A stretch of 64,000 bases of DNA from Mucilaginibacter flavidus (GCF_024055575.1 NZ_JAMXOE010000002.1:186001-250000), one strand, 5' to 3'; positions 1 to 10,345 are shown, counted from the first letter of the stretch. Translations and numbers: made by a program. Notes: generated by a model from the letters alone, not told the origin.

Positions 1-1
1 T

Positions 2-712
2 ATTATAAACGATTTTGAACCGGTTAGCGCCTGGGCCTGCAAGTTGCAGCGGATACCTGCCGTGTCGTTAAGTCACCAGTGCTCATTTGTATCACCAAAA
101 ACACCGCGCCCAGCCAAATGGAGTTATGCTGAGTGGCTGCTGAAATATTATTCGCCAACTGCCCACCATATAGGCTTCCATTTTGAACGGTATGACGATT
201 TCATCCATACCCCGGTTATCCGCAGCGAAATACGCAGCCTGGTTACCTCAAACCTGGGCCACTACACCGTTTACTTGCCTGCTTATGACGATAAACTGCT
301 TGCCCGCGAGTTGAATAAAACCAACAAGGAATGGCATATATTTTCCAAACGACAGAAAACACATTATACCCAGGGCAATGTGAAGATTTTCCCGGTAAAC
401 AACCAGGATTTTAACAACAGCCTGGCAAGCTGCGAAGGCCTGCTCACAGGCGGCGGCTTCGAGGGCCCGGCAGAAGCATTGTTTTTGCAGAAAAAGGTGA
501 TGATGATACCCATGAAGGGCCAGTACGAGCAGCAATGCAATGCACTGGCGGCGTCAAAGCTGGGCGTTCCGGTAATCCACGAAATTGACGACAAATTTAT
601 TTACTACGTTAACAACTGGCTTAACGACGGCAAAAAGGTGCATGTAGATTTCCCAGATGAAACTGCGCAGATTGTGGATGATATGGTGAAGAAGTACGCT
701 CGCAGTAAATAA
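2..712 (+). CDS. Glycosyltransferase, C-terminal part (5' end outside window)
   Basis: The reading frame is open from base 2 and continues upstream of the window, so this is the C-terminal part of a longer protein. The internal TTG at 44 is probably not the real start, because the codons before it read INDFEPVSAWA, which fits the core of the family. The C-terminal half has a GGGFEGPAEAL segment followed by MMIPMKGQYEQQCNA. This is the nucleotide-sugar binding pattern of MurG-like GT-B glycosyltransferases of the Glyco_trans_1_3 type. The likely role is sugar transfer to an envelope or lipid acceptor; the substrate cannot be read from the sequence. It converges on the PorP/SprF gene with a 7-base gap. 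The fold is fairly sure and the specific function unknown. Confidence 0.75.
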   Translation: MINDFEPVSAWACKLQRIPAVSLSHQCSFVSPKTPRPAKWSYAEWLLKYYSPTAHHIGFHFERYDDFIHTPVIRSEIRSLVTSNLGHYTVYLPAYDDKLLARELNKTNKEWHIFSKRQKTHYTQGNVKIFPVNNQDFNNSLASCEGLLTGGGFEGPAEALFLQKKVMMIPMKGQYEQQCNALAASKLGVPVIHEIDDKFIYYVNNWLNDGKKVHVDFPDETAQIVDDMVKKYARSK

Positions 713-719
713 TTCGCCA

Positions 720-1712
720 TTAAAACTTAGGACAAACCACCGATGGATTGGTCGTATGCTTAAATACATAGCTAATTGATAGCTCAAACCCGCCCTGCCC
801 GCTGGTTGCATTTTTAAAGGCCGAGGTATTAAAATCGTAGCTCACCCCTATCACCATGTTCTTAAGATGATAGCCTACATCGGCTACCGCAGCATCACCA
901 ATGCGGTACATGCCGCCGAGGATAAGGCCGTTATCGTCCTGGAATTTCATTTCGGAGTATACGCCCAGTGCTTTAATAGCATTGCCTTGCTGACTTATAT
1001 AAACCGCGTGCGGAATAACGTCAAAATCGTCGGATGCTTTAATTTTCACCCCGGCATGGGCGGTAAAACGCATGGGTAGCTTGCTGGTAATGCTGCCGCC
1101 GTTAGTAAAAGGGTCTTTAGGCGAAGTTAAATGCGCCACGCTTACACCACCAAAAAAATTGGCCGGATGCGTAGGGTCACCATCGTAATAAAAAACGCCT
1201 GCACTGGCGTCAAATACGGTTGCGCTGGTGGTTGCAAACGTTTCAAAGCTGGCCGCGGTAGGGTCATATCCTATCACCGGATTATACTGGTCGTCAAACT
1301 GTAGCCTGCTTGGATCGAAACTACGGTTGATGATGCCTGCCTGCAAACCGAAACGCAGCTTTTTAGTCTCATCGTCAGATACCGAAAAGCCATAACTATA
1401 CGATGCATAAGCAGCAAAATAATTCCAGCCAGCAGTACCAGCGGCCTGGTTAATAATGTTAAGACCCAGTCCCGATTTTTCGCCAGCCTTAAAGTCCATA
1501 GAAATGCCACCGGTCTTGAAGCCGCCCGGTATGGCGTTCCATTGGTTTTTAGCATTGGCATTTATACGCAGGTCGCCGTCAAAAACGCCGGTAAGCGCCG
1601 GGTTTAGCCAAAGCGGGTAGGCATAATACTGTGAAAAATGAGGGTCTATCTGCCCCTTAGCAGAGCCGACAGCCATCAATATAACAGATATAAATACAAT
1701 TATCTTTTTCAC
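720..1712 (-). CDS. PorP/SprF family T9SS outer-membrane protein
   Basis: The 330-residue product has an N-terminal signal peptide (KKIIVFISVILMAVGSAKGQ) followed by IDPHFSQYYAYPLWLNPALTG, the hallmark start of the PorP/SprF family. The rest alternates beta-strands as in an outer-membrane barrel. Family members help deliver type B C-terminal-domain substrates through the type IX secretion system in gliding and non-gliding Bacteroidota. Its start codon overlaps the stop of the upstream giant adhesin gene (ATGA overlap at 1709-1712), so the two are almost certainly co-translated. The adhesin carries a type B sorting domain, so this protein is inferred to be its dedicated secretion or anchoring partner. 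Confidence 0.92.
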   Translation of the reverse strand: MKKIIVFISVILMAVGSAKGQIDPHFSQYYAYPLWLNPALTGVFDGDLRINANAKNQWNAIPGGFKTGGISMDFKAGEKSGLGLNIINQAAGTAGWNYFAAYASYSYGFSVSDDETKKLRFGLQAGIINRSFDPSRLQFDDQYNPVIGYDPTAASFETFATTSATVFDASAGVFYYDGDPTHPANFFGGVSVAHLTSPKDPFTNGGSITSKLPMRFTAHAGVKIKASDDFDVIPHAVYISQQGNAIKALGVYSEMKFQDDNGLILGGMYRIGDAAVADVGYHLKNMVIGVSYDFNTSAFKNATSGQGGFELSISYVFKHTTNPSVVCPKF

Positions 1713-4700
1713 CGTAATAATGTAATCGTTCCTTTTTTATTCACCTTCTCGCCGTTGGTTAAGGTAATTTCAACATAATAAACATACACCCCGGCCGGTT
1801 CTGCTTTGCCTTTAAAAGTGCCGTCCCACCCGTTTTGCTGGCTTTGCGACATAAACAGCAACTCGCCCCATTGGCTGTATACATAAAACTTAAGCGTCTT
1901 AATATTTTCGTTGTGTACATACACCACATCGTTTTTGCCATCGCCGTTGGGCGTAAAGGCATTGGCGACAAACACCTGGTCGATAAGGGGGTTAACCGCA
2001 AGAGCTGTTACCTGTGTTGAATTAGCGCTTTCCTTGCAGCTAACATCGCCGGTGGCGCGCACAATTAAAGTAACGCTCTGCCCAATTTGCAAGCCGGTAA
2101 CCGTATGGGTGTTACCATTGCTGCCCGAACTTGGCGCAGTAAACGTTTGCCGATTGTCGGTGCTTACCAGGTAGCCGTCCGCACCGCTAACCGGTGACCA
2201 TTCAAAAGTTATATTGGGCGCCTTTAAAGCTATAGCCTGTGGTACAGGGGCAGGTAATGGCTGTATTATTTGTACATCGGCTTTGGCGCGGGCTGCTGAT
2301 GAGCAACTGTTGTTTACCGCTTCCGCATAGTACGAAGTATTGGCGTTGATGGGCGGTGTGGTAACGCTGTTGCCGGTAAACAATATGGCACCACCGGTTG
2401 CAGATGCATACCAGTTTACGGTAACGTCAAGGTCCGTATTGTTTGATACCAGTGTGGCTGGGTCGCCGGGGCAAACGTTAGCGCCCTGTGCCGAAATAGT
2501 TGGCAACGGAATTGCCGACACATTAACGACAGTGCGCGATGTGGAGGTACAGCCAGACGAGCTGGTGGCATCAACATAATAAGTTGTGTTATTGCTTAAC
2601 ACCGGTGTCGTAAAATCGGGGCCGGTAAAAACTGACGTACCACCTGTGGCAGCTGTGTACCAATTGTAAGTCAGGCCGGCCTGGGGGGTCAATATGTTTA
2701 ATATTGCCGGCGAGCCTGCACAGGTTGATACCGGGTTTGTTTGCAGCACGGGTGCGGCCGGTACAGTATTTACCGTTACGGTTGCCGGGGTTAATACCGG
2801 GCTGGCACAGGTTCCGTTTGACGCCTCGACATAATAAGTTTGGGTGGCATTTAGTACCTGTGTGACAAAACTTGTTCCCTGGAAAACCGCATTACTTTTA
2901 TCCGGTGAATCGTACCAGACGTAGGTAAGCGCCGGGTCGGGCGAGGTAATTGAAATAGTTGTGGTATTGCCGGCGCATATCGGCGTTATTGTGTTGATAA
3001 CAGCGTTTGCAGGTGTTTGGTTAACCGTAATTGTTGCCATAGCACTTTGAAGCGGCACCTGGCAGGCGCCCGACGTAACATCGCGCCTGTATGAAGTAGT
3101 TACGGTTATCGTAGACGGGTCATAATCGATACTGTTGGCGCCGGGAATCAATATCCAGGTCGCCCCTTTGTCGGTTGAACTATACCATTTATACTGAAAT
3201 GAATTGGGGCCGTCACCGCCATTTGGCGGGCTGCCCGAAATAGGTTGCGGATCGACACTTACACAATACGGAAAAGGCGGCACCAATATGGTATTGCTTG
3301 TTATCGGCTGGGTAATATGTATCTCAATCGCAGCACTTATCAGCGGTGTGCTGCATATCGCTGATATTACCACCCTGCGGTAAAACATAGTCGTAGTTAA
3401 CGAAGGCGGATCGAAATCCTTACCCGTTTGGCCGTTTATATCGGTAAAATGCGCGTCAACATTATCCGGCGATTGCTGCCATTGGTATAAAGGCGATCCA
3501 TCACCCCCTGTCGGCGTGCTGCCGGTGATCACCCCGGCATCGCCCGGCCCGCAAAATTGGGTTGTTGCAGGTGGGGTGAGTGTATTACCAACCAGGGCTG
3601 GTTGTATGGTGATAACAACCGGGGCGCTTATTGATGGTATTGAGCAACTGCCGGATGTAACCGTGCGATGATAATAAGTTGTTTGAGTAATGGGAAGCGG
3701 ATCATAATTTTGATTTGTGGCGCCGTTTATAGGCTGATACGTATTGCCATCAGGCGAGGATTCCCACTGGTATAAAGGTATTCCACTCCCGCCCGTAACC
3801 ACGTTGCCATTAATTACTGTGGGATCGCCGGTTGCACAAAAAGTTGTAGCACCAGATGGGGTGATGGTATTCGCTGAAAGCGCTGGCTGGATGGTGATAA
3901 CAACCGGGGCACTTACTGATGTTGTTACGCAACTGCCGGATGTAACTGTGCGACGATAATAAGTTGTTTGGGTAATGGGAAGCGGATCGTAATTTTGATT
4001 TGTGGCGCCGTTTATAGGCAGATAGGTATTGCCATCCTGCGACGACTCCCACTGATATACTGGTGTTCCACTCCCACCCGTAACCACGTTGCCGTTAATT
4101 ACTACAGGATCTCCATTTGCACAAAAAATTGTAGCACCAGATGGGGTGACGGTATTCGCAGAAAGCGCCGGTTGGATGGTAATAACCACCGGGGCGCTTA
4201 CTGATGGTGTTACGCAAGTGCCGGACGTAACTGTGCGACGATAATATGTTGTTTGGGTGATTGGAACCGGGTCGTAATTTTGATTTGTGGCGCCGTTTAC
4301 AGGCTGGTACGTGTTGCCATCAGGCGACGATTCCCATTGGTATCCCGGTGTTCCATTCCCGCCCGTAACTGCGCTGCCATTAATTACTGCAGGATCGCCA
4401 GTTGCACAAAAAGTTATTGCACCAGTTGGATTGATTGTATTTGCAGAAAGCGCGGGCTGGATTGTGATAACAATCGCGTTGCTTTTTAACGGCGTGCTGC
4501 AAGCGCCCGATGTTACCGTGCGCTGGTAATAAGTTGTCGCTGTTAGCAGGCCCGGATCGTAATCCTGGTTGGTGGCGCCGGGTATATCATTAAATGTTCC
4601 CCCATCAGGCGAGCTTTGCCATTGATAGTTATAGAACCCGTTGCCGCCTGTTGCCGCGTTCCCTATAATAACCACCGGGTCGCCGGAGCCGCAAAAAGTT

Positions 4701-5956
4701 GTAATGGCCGGCGCTGTTATGCCAAAGTTGCCCAAACCGGGCTGTATAGTTATGGTGATTACCTGGGCGCTGGGCACAGGCGTTGAGCATGCTCCAGAAG
4801 TTACCATGCGCCTGTAGTAAGTTGTAGTATTTATAACCGGCCCGTGGTAATCTTGACTGATGGCGCCTGTTATGTCGGTGAAAGTTACACCGTCGGGCGA
4901 GCTTTGCCACTGGTATTTAAAGGTACCTGTGCCACCGTTGGGTATATTACCGTTAATAATAAACGGGGTAGACTTTATACAGAACGAAGTAGTCGCCGGC
5001 GAAAACAGCATATTATTTGTTATCGCGTTTAAAATTGTAACCTTAACTGTGTTGCTTTTTTTGGCCGGTGTACACGTGCCCGATGTTACAATACGCTGGT
5101 AAATAGTTGTTACAGTTACGGTAGGTGGGTCATAGTCGGGGTTGGTGGCGCCGGATATGTCGCCGAAAGTGCTGCCGCCATCCGTCGAGCTTTGCCACTG
5201 GTAGGTATAGTTACCATTACCTCCCGAAGGAACGCTTCCCGGGATTATCGCCATATCACCGCTGGCACAAAAAGTATTAAGGGGGGGCTGTGTGATAGTA
5301 TTGTTTGAAATTACGGTAGTTTGGTTTACCGTTAAATCGGTATACGAATCGTAAGCAGTGAATGCCCCTATAATTATACTGCGCCTGAAAGTATACAGTT
5401 TTGGCGCATTTGCATTGCTTGTAAGCGTGGCGGTTGTATAGTCAGCGCCGGTGTTTACCCCCAGGGCGTATGTCCAGGCGCCAGTTGCCTGATTAAGTAT
5501 TTGCCATTTGTAAGTGCCCGACCCTGGTGGAGGCGGGTCGCCGGTTAAAGTTGCTGATGTTCCACTACAGATGGGTGCAGCGCTTCGGGCGCGTAATACA
5601 TTTACCGAATAGAACGCTTGGTTTACATCGAGAGTATATCCAACAGCGTTGGTAAAATCCTGTGGAGCGCCTGATGCGGGTGATACCACAGCAGTAGCCG
5701 GGTTTGTTATTATTGTAGGTACCAGCGCCGTTAAATTCTGGCCGGCGTGAACTGCTATACCAATGGAATGATTGGTTTCATCAATGACTTCGGCAGCAAT
5801 TTGTTGCGGAATTTTAAAAGAAATAATTGCAGGCGCGGCCGGCTTTTTTTTAACCGCAACTACATTTAAAGGCTTCAAATAACCGGCATCAGCGCAAAAA
5901 CACACGGACATGAAAAACGCCAGCAGTGTTAAAAAACGCATGCCTTTGTTCGTCAT
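1709..5956 (-). CDS. Giant secreted Ig-like repeat protein with T9SS type B sorting domain
   Basis: The product is about 1415 residues. I place the start at 5956 (MTNKGMRFLTLLAFF), because a start at 6001 would put 15 extra residues before the signal peptide; 5941 is also possible. After the signal peptide come about eight modules of roughly 95 residues with the pattern FCxxGDPxVIxG...YQWxSSxDG...YYxRTVTSGxC. Three or four CHU-type Ig-like modules (AGNTTTISI, CAGSPAIL, CPGDPATL) and a fibronectin-like stretch follow. The C-terminus is a gliding-motility-type domain (FVANAFTPNGDGKND to GTITLLR), the type B sorting signal of the T9SS. It is likely a cell-surface adhesin or matrix protein. Three central modules are nearly identical at DNA level. 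It is co-transcribed with the PorP/SprF gene. Confidence 0.9.
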   Translation of the reverse strand: MTNKGMRFLTLLAFFMSVCFCADAGYLKPLNVVAVKKKPAAPAIISFKIPQQIAAEVIDETNHSIGIAVHAGQNLTALVPTIITNPATAVVSPASGAPQDFTNAVGYTLDVNQAFYSVNVLRARSAAPICSGTSATLTGDPPPPGSGTYKWQILNQATGAWTYALGVNTGADYTTATLTSNANAPKLYTFRRSIIIGAFTAYDSYTDLTVNQTTVISNNTITQPPLNTFCASGDMAIIPGSVPSGGNGNYTYQWQSSTDGGSTFGDISGATNPDYDPPTVTVTTIYQRIVTSGTCTPAKKSNTVKVTILNAITNNMLFSPATTSFCIKSTPFIINGNIPNGGTGTFKYQWQSSPDGVTFTDITGAISQDYHGPVINTTTYYRRMVTSGACSTPVPSAQVITITIQPGLGNFGITAPAITTFCGSGDPVVIIGNAATGGNGFYNYQWQSSPDGGTFNDIPGATNQDYDPGLLTATTYYQRTVTSGACSTPLKSNAIVITIQPALSANTINPTGAITFCATGDPAVINGSAVTGGNGTPGYQWESSPDGNTYQPVNGATNQNYDPVPITQTTYYRRTVTSGTCVTPSVSAPVVITIQPALSANTVTPSGATIFCANGDPVVINGNVVTGGSGTPVYQWESSQDGNTYLPINGATNQNYDPLPITQTTYYRRTVTSGSCVTTSVSAPVVITIQPALSANTITPSGATTFCATGDPTVINGNVVTGGSGIPLYQWESSPDGNTYQPINGATNQNYDPLPITQTTYYHRTVTSGSCSIPSISAPVVITIQPALVGNTLTPPATTQFCGPGDAGVITGSTPTGGDGSPLYQWQQSPDNVDAHFTDINGQTGKDFDPPSLTTTMFYRRVVISAICSTPLISAAIEIHITQPITSNTILVPPFPYCVSVDPQPISGSPPNGGDGPNSFQYKWYSSTDKGATWILIPGANSIDYDPSTITVTTSYRRDVTSGACQVPLQSAMATITVNQTPANAVINTITPICAGNTTTISITSPDPALTYVWYDSPDKSNAVFQGTSFVTQVLNATQTYYVEASNGTCASPVLTPATVTVNTVPAAPVLQTNPVSTCAGSPAILNILTPQAGLTYNWYTAATGGTSVFTGPDFTTPVLSNNTTYYVDATSSSGCTSTSRTVVNVSAIPLPTISAQGANVCPGDPATLVSNNTDLDVTVNWYASATGGAILFTGNSVTTPPINANTSYYAEAVNNSCSSAARAKADVQIIQPLPAPVPQAIALKAPNITFEWSPVSGADGYLVSTDNRQTFTAPSSGSNGNTHTVTGLQIGQSVTLIVRATGDVSCKESANSTQVTALAVNPLIDQVFVANAFTPNGDGKNDVVYVHNENIKTLKFYVYSQWGELLFMSQSQQNGWDGTFKGKAEPAGVYVYYVEITLTNGEKVNKKGTITLLR
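3600..4455 (-). repeat. Tandem coding repeat, about three units of 285 bp
   Basis: Within the adhesin gene, segments near 3602, 3891 and 4172 start with almost the same text (for example GGTGATAACAACCGGGGC) and recur every 285-289 bases, which equals 95 codons. Flanking modules follow the same protein pattern but have diverged at DNA level. The high nucleotide identity of the central units points to recent duplication or gene conversion. Confidence 0.85.
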
Positions 5957-6182
5957 ATCAATATAAAACACCTTAAGGTTTATCTGCTCAATAAGTATCA
6001 ATAACGCCGATTATTAAAAAGTATATAAAGCTACCATTACACAGCCTGTTTAAAAAATATTTCTTTCGTGCTCCGATAGTTTTTTAAAGAATACTCAATA
6101 AAAATAAGGCAATTTAACACCCGTGCTAAAATTACTTATTAGTTAGGTGTTAATAATGGCAAAACCGGCCCGAGAGACACAA

Positions 6183-6830
6183 TTAAATATCCAGGCAATT
6201 ATCAGCTTTATAAAAAACTGACGTCGACTTGCGGTAAAACAATCCCGGCGAAATACCGCTGAAAGATAGCTCTTTAAATCCTTTATCTTTTAAAAAGCTG
6301 ATACCCTCTCCATAAAATTCGCGCTCCGAATCATCCAAAACAACCACACCATTTGAGGTTAATGCATCAACAGTCTGCTTGCAGCAGTTAACCCGGTCGC
6401 GGCCGTCGACAATGATAATGTCAAACTTTTTTTCAAGTTTTAATGGCATGCGGCAATAGTCGCCATCGCGCACCAGCTCACAAAAAATCATTTCAGAATT
6501 TTCGGGTTTGGTACTTACAATTTTTTCGAACCAAGCTTTGTCGTGCTCAACTGAGACTACTTGCGCGGCGTATTTTGCGTAGAAAAATGTAGAATTACCA
6601 GAACCAAATTCAAATACTGAAAGCTGCTTTGTTAAATGCGTTTTTATAAAATCAATAAACGAATAAGTAACCCATGGAATGGGGTTGTTATGCTCATCAA
6701 CCGGTGTTTTATGGTGATACGCATTAAACCAGCCAATCTCGTCTAAATAACCTTTTTCGTTAAATGAAAGGAGGGTTTTGAGTCTTTTGGGACTGGCAAA
6801 TACTTTATAAAGCAACTTGAGTTTACTCAT
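6183..6830 (-). CDS. SAM-dependent methyltransferase-like protein
   Basis: The 215-residue product has a glycine-rich motif VFEFGSGNSTFFYA near residue 90, followed by VVSVEHDKAWFEKI and FDIIIVDGRDRVNC. These match motifs I, II and IV of class I SAM-dependent methyltransferases. No membrane segment or signal peptide is seen, so it should be cytoplasmic. Its start overlaps the stop of the flippase gene by four bases, which suggests it modifies a sugar or glycan handled by that flippase. The substrate is unknown. Confidence 0.75.
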   Translation of the reverse strand: MSKLKLLYKVFASPKRLKTLLSFNEKGYLDEIGWFNAYHHKTPVDEHNNPIPWVTYSFIDFIKTHLTKQLSVFEFGSGNSTFFYAKYAAQVVSVEHDKAWFEKIVSTKPENSEMIFCELVRDGDYCRMPLKLEKKFDIIIVDGRDRVNCCKQTVDALTSNGVVVLDDSEREFYGEGISFLKDKGFKELSFSGISPGLFYRKSTSVFYKADNCLDI

Positions 6831-8149
6831 TTTTTAATGATTTTTTGAACCAGCGAAATTAGGAATAATGATTTTAACATCATTACTCCCTGCTCGCTAA
6901 CTTTCGGTATCAATATAATTACAAATGTGGCGCTTGCATAGGCAACTAAAGTTGAAATAGCGGCACCCATCATCCCCATGTGTGGTATTAATATTAGGTT
7001 AAGTACAATGTTAATTACCGCGCCAAACCCAGTGCGGATAAAGGTTAGCTTGCTGAAATTTTCGGCAATTAAATACTGGCTGCTGGCCGCGCCCAAAAAC
7101 ACAAACACCCCCGACCATATGTGCACCGATAATGCAGGCGCTGAGTAATAGTATTCGGGTTTGAAAGGTAAAATGTGATAGATTAGCGGCGAGGCAAATG
7201 TTACTATGACGGCTATTGGTAAACTGATGTAAACCATCAGGTCATACAGGTTTTGAATACGTTTTTTGTAACGTCCGGGGTCGTCACGTTTAGCGTTTAG
7301 GATAGCCGGGAAAAGCGTGGTAACAATAACTGCAGGAATGAAATTCCACACTTCGCTTAAATTTGCAACGGTTGCATAAGCTCCCGCTTCTTTTGCGCCG
7401 GAAATATTTTGCACCATCAGCAGGTCTATCTTCATATACAGGGCAACCATAATACCTGAAATGATAAGCGGCCACGAATATTTCAACAGTTTTTTGGACA
7501 ATTCGAAATTGAATGTCCAGTTATAAACGCTGCGTTGCTTGCGTTGATAGGTAAAATAATAGCCTATAGAAAGCAGTAAAAAGTCGAACGTGTAGGCGTA
7601 AACAAACCAGATAAGCGGCATTTGCAGGTGTATCAGCAATAGCTTAACCGCAGCGGATACCAGGTTGCCTGTAATTTGAACCTGCATGATGTACTTTGAC
7701 TGCACCTGGCTTTGAAAATACGAATCGATGACGTTGAAGGCCTGTATAATGCCTATTGCGGAAAAAATCAACACATAATGATAGGGCGTCCCCTTAGCGG
7801 GGTAAATGGTATATGCCAAATAAATAATTGGAACGCAGCAAAAACCGGCAAATATCTTCATCCAAAAGGATGTGCCTAAAATTTGGTCCCTGTTTTCAGG
7901 AAATTGATGAAGTTCTTTAACAATGAATTGGTCGAGGCCAAGTGCGGCCAGCGCAGAGGCGAAGTAGATGTAAACCGTACCGCCGGTTAAAATGCCATTA
8001 TTTTCGCGGTGCAGGTAGTTGGCTACCGCTATCCCCACAAACATTTTTATCGCCAGGCTGCCGATGCGGCCAATAAACATCATCCCGGTATTTTTAAAAT
8101 ACTTTTCGAGGGCCTGCTGGTCAAAACCTGGAATATTGGGGAAACGCAT
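6827..8149 (-). CDS. Oligosaccharide flippase (Wzx/MATE-like)
   Basis: The start at 8149 (MRFPNIPGFDQQALEKYF) gives 440 residues. An in-frame start at 8209 would add 20 residues, but that DNA is an intergenic word repeat (8159-8188) and is unlikely to be coding. The protein has about 12-14 hydrophobic segments and the N-terminal layout NTGMMFIGRIGSLAIKMFVG of the polysaccharide biosynthesis/RfbX-like flippase family. Such proteins move lipid-linked glycans across the inner membrane. It sits directly upstream of the methyltransferase with overlapping codons. Family assignment is firm; the glycan carried is unknown. Confidence 0.85.
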   Translation of the reverse strand: MRFPNIPGFDQQALEKYFKNTGMMFIGRIGSLAIKMFVGIAVANYLHRENNGILTGGTVYIYFASALAALGLDQFIVKELHQFPENRDQILGTSFWMKIFAGFCCVPIIYLAYTIYPAKGTPYHYVLIFSAIGIIQAFNVIDSYFQSQVQSKYIMQVQITGNLVSAAVKLLLIHLQMPLIWFVYAYTFDFLLLSIGYYFTYQRKQRSVYNWTFNFELSKKLLKYSWPLIISGIMVALYMKIDLLMVQNISGAKEAGAYATVANLSEVWNFIPAVIVTTLFPAILNAKRDDPGRYKKRIQNLYDLMVYISLPIAVIVTFASPLIYHILPFKPEYYYSAPALSVHIWSGVFVFLGAASSQYLIAENFSKLTFIRTGFGAVINIVLNLILIPHMGMMGAAISTLVAYASATFVIILIPKVSEQGVMMLKSLFLISLVQKIIKK

Positions 8150-8158
8150 ATATAAATT

Positions 8159-8188
8159 AGAATCAGGAGCCAAGATACAAGAATCAAA
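8159..8188. repeat. Word repeat, family AGAATCAGGAGCCAAGA
   Basis: This stretch reads as two diverged copies of a 14-15 base word (AGAATCAGGAGCCAAG then ACAAGAATCAA). The same word appears in reverse complement at 8259-8290 and at 21220-21258. It lies just upstream of the flippase start. Confidence 0.55.
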
Positions 8189-8235
8189 ACAGAAGTTGAG
8201 AGGCGGCAATTAAGAATAGACAAACAAAACGTAAA

Positions 8236-8267
8236 AAGAGCCAGTGAAAGGTTCTTTCCTGGCTCTT
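8236..8267 (-). terminator. Terminator hairpin after typA
   Basis: The arms AAGAGCCAG and CTGGCTCTT enclose an inner GAAAG/CTTTC pair and a short loop. On the minus strand the stem is followed by a short T run. It lies 27 bases beyond the typA stop and before the flippase gene. The right arm also carries the word of the 8159 repeat family. Confidence 0.65.
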
Positions 8268-8293
8268 GATTCTTATGTCTTGATTCTTTTTTC

Positions 8294-10105
8294 TTACTGA
8301 TTCACAAACTTCTTAGCGTTAACCCTTCTTTCGTTTTCGTTCAGGAAGATTTTACGCATACGGATACTTTGCGGGGTTACCTCGATGTATTCGTCAGCCT
8401 GTATATACTCCATCGATTCTTCCAGCGAGAATTTAATGGCAGGTGCAATACGCACGTTGGTATCGCTACCCGATGCGCGCATGTTGGTTAACTGTTTGCC
8501 TTTGGTAAGGTTAATCACCAAATCGTTATCGCGGATGTGCTCGCCTAAAACCTGGCCTTCGTAAATATCAACTCCCGGATCGATGTGAAAACGGCCGCGG
8601 TCCTGCAATTTGTCAATTGCAAAAGCAGTGGTTTTACCGGTATCCATTGATACCAATACCCCGTTTGAACGACCAGGGATAACACCTTTCCATGGTTCGT
8701 ATGATTTGAAGCGGTGTGCCATAATAGCCTCGCCGCCTGTAGCAGTTAATACGTTGTTACGCAAACCGATGATACCGCGTGCAGGGATATCAAATTCTAA
8801 ATGCTGCAAATCGCCTTTTGGTTCCATCACAAGCAAATCGCCTTTGCGCTGTGTAACCAGCTCAATTACTTTACCCGCAACTTCGCCCGGTACATCAACT
8901 ATCAGAGTTTCAACAGGCTCGCATTTAACACCATCAATTTCTTTAACAATTACCTGTGGCTGGCCAACCTGCAACTCATAACCTTCGCGGCGCATGGTCT
9001 CGATCAGTACTGATAAATGGAGAATACCACGGCCATAAACCAGGTACGAGTCGGGCGAGTCGGTTTCAATAACCTTAAGCGCCAGGTTTTTTTCCATTTC
9101 TTTATATAAACGGTCGCGCAGGTGGCGGGACGTTACAAACTTACCCTCTTTACCAAAAAATGGTGAAGTGTTAATGGTGAAAAGCATGTTCATGGTAGGT
9201 TCGTCAATATGGATAACCTCCAATTGCTCCGGTTTTTCAAAATCAGCAATGGTATCGCCAATATCAAAACCATCAATACCCACAACGGCGCAAATATCAC
9301 CCGAGCTTACGGAGGTAGCTTTAACTTTACCAAGGCCCTCAAACGTGTATAATTCTTTTATGCGCGATTTTTGAATAGTGCCATCGCGTTTTACCAGCGA
9401 TACCGGCATGTTTTCTTTAATGGTACCGCGTGCAACACGACCAATTGCGATACGACCCACAAACGAAGAATAATCCAAAGAGGTAATCTGCATTTGTAAA
9501 GTACCTTCGGCAATTGGCGCAGGAGGAATGTTTGCTAAAATAGCATCCATCAACGGGAAAATGTTATCGGTAGGCACCTTCCAGTCGGTGCTCATCCAGC
9601 CTTGTTTCGACGAACCGTAGATAACCGGGAAATCCAGCTGGTCTTCGGTAGCTTCAAGGTTGAAGAACAATTCAAATATCTGTTCGTAAACTTCTTCGGG
9701 GCGGCAGTTTTCTTTATCAACCTTGTTCACCACAACAATTGGCTTAAGGCCTAAGGCCAAAGCTTTTTGGGTAACAAAGCGGGTTTGTGGCATAGCGCCT
9801 TCAAACGCATCACACAGCAATAAAACGCCATCGGCCATTTTCAAAACGCGCTCAACCTCGCCGCCAAAGTCGGCGTGACCAGGAGTATCAATAATGTTGA
9901 TTTTAACATCCTTGTACATTACCGAAACGTTTTTTGAAACGATGGTAATACCACGTTCGCGCTCCAGGTCATTGTTATCCAGTATCAGTTCACCTGTCTG
10001 TTCGTTGTCGCGGAAGATAGAACAACTGTGTAATATCTTGTCAACCAAAGTAGTTTTGCCGTGGTCAACGTGAGCGATAATCGCTATATTTCTTATTTTT
10101 TGCAT
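8294..10105 (-). CDS. typA: Ribosome-associated GTPase TypA/BipA
   Basis: The 603-residue product is full length for TypA. The GTPase motifs are clear: [10 protein letters not shown] (residues 11-20, P-loop), RGITI switch I (near 51), DTPGH (73-77) and NKVD (127-130). Elongation-factor domains follow, with the C-terminal [10 protein letters not shown] segment typical of TypA. The protein binds the ribosome and aids 50S assembly and stress or cold adaptation. It stands alone between a promoter at 10130-10160 and a terminator at 8236-8267. Confidence 0.97.
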   Translation of the reverse strand: MQKIRNIAIIAHVDHGKTTLVDKILHSCSIFRDNEQTGELILDNNDLERERGITIVSKNVSVMYKDVKINIIDTPGHADFGGEVERVLKMADGVLLLCDAFEGAMPQTRFVTQKALALGLKPIVVVNKVDKENCRPEEVYEQIFELFFNLEATEDQLDFPVIYGSSKQGWMSTDWKVPTDNIFPLMDAILANIPPAPIAEGTLQMQITSLDYSSFVGRIAIGRVARGTIKENMPVSLVKRDGTIQKSRIKELYTFEGLGKVKATSVSSGDICAVVGIDGFDIGDTIADFEKPEQLEVIHIDEPTMNMLFTINTSPFFGKEGKFVTSRHLRDRLYKEMEKNLALKVIETDSPDSYLVYGRGILHLSVLIETMRREGYELQVGQPQVIVKEIDGVKCEPVETLIVDVPGEVAGKVIELVTQRKGDLLVMEPKGDLQHLEFDIPARGIIGLRNNVLTATGGEAIMAHRFKSYEPWKGVIPGRSNGVLVSMDTGKTTAFAIDKLQDRGRFHIDPGVDIYEGQVLGEHIRDNDLVINLTKGKQLTNMRASGSDTNVRIAPAIKFSLEESMEYIQADEYIEVTPQSIRMRKIFLNENERRVNAKKFVNQ

Positions 10106-10129
10106 GAAAATGCGCCTCTAAATTTTGCG

Positions 10130-10160
10130 CAAAGGTACGGTTATTTAGTGGGATTTGAAA
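10130..10160 (-). promoter_or_regulatory. Bacteroidota-type promoter of typA
   Basis: On the minus strand a TTTC (-33-like) element is followed after 19 bases by TACCTTTG, which matches the TAnnTTTG -7 consensus of Bacteroidota. It lies 25 bases upstream of the typA start. Confidence 0.65.
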
Positions 10161-10345
10161 GCCCAAGCCGCTTTTTGCCTAAAACCAGCCAAATGGTGTT
10201 AATATTTAATAATCAGTTTTTTAAAAATTAACACAGCTGCCTGCAAAAAACTGCAGAGATACGGTCCCCCTGCACACCGGTCGATGCACCGGCTTTAATT
10301 AATCACAAGCTAAATAGTTCCCCGGCTACTAACTATCATTTTTAA

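Noticed and set aside
8610..8981. 123-residue plus-strand frame inside typA
   Set aside because: It is antisense to a fully conserved GTPase gene and shows no family pattern.
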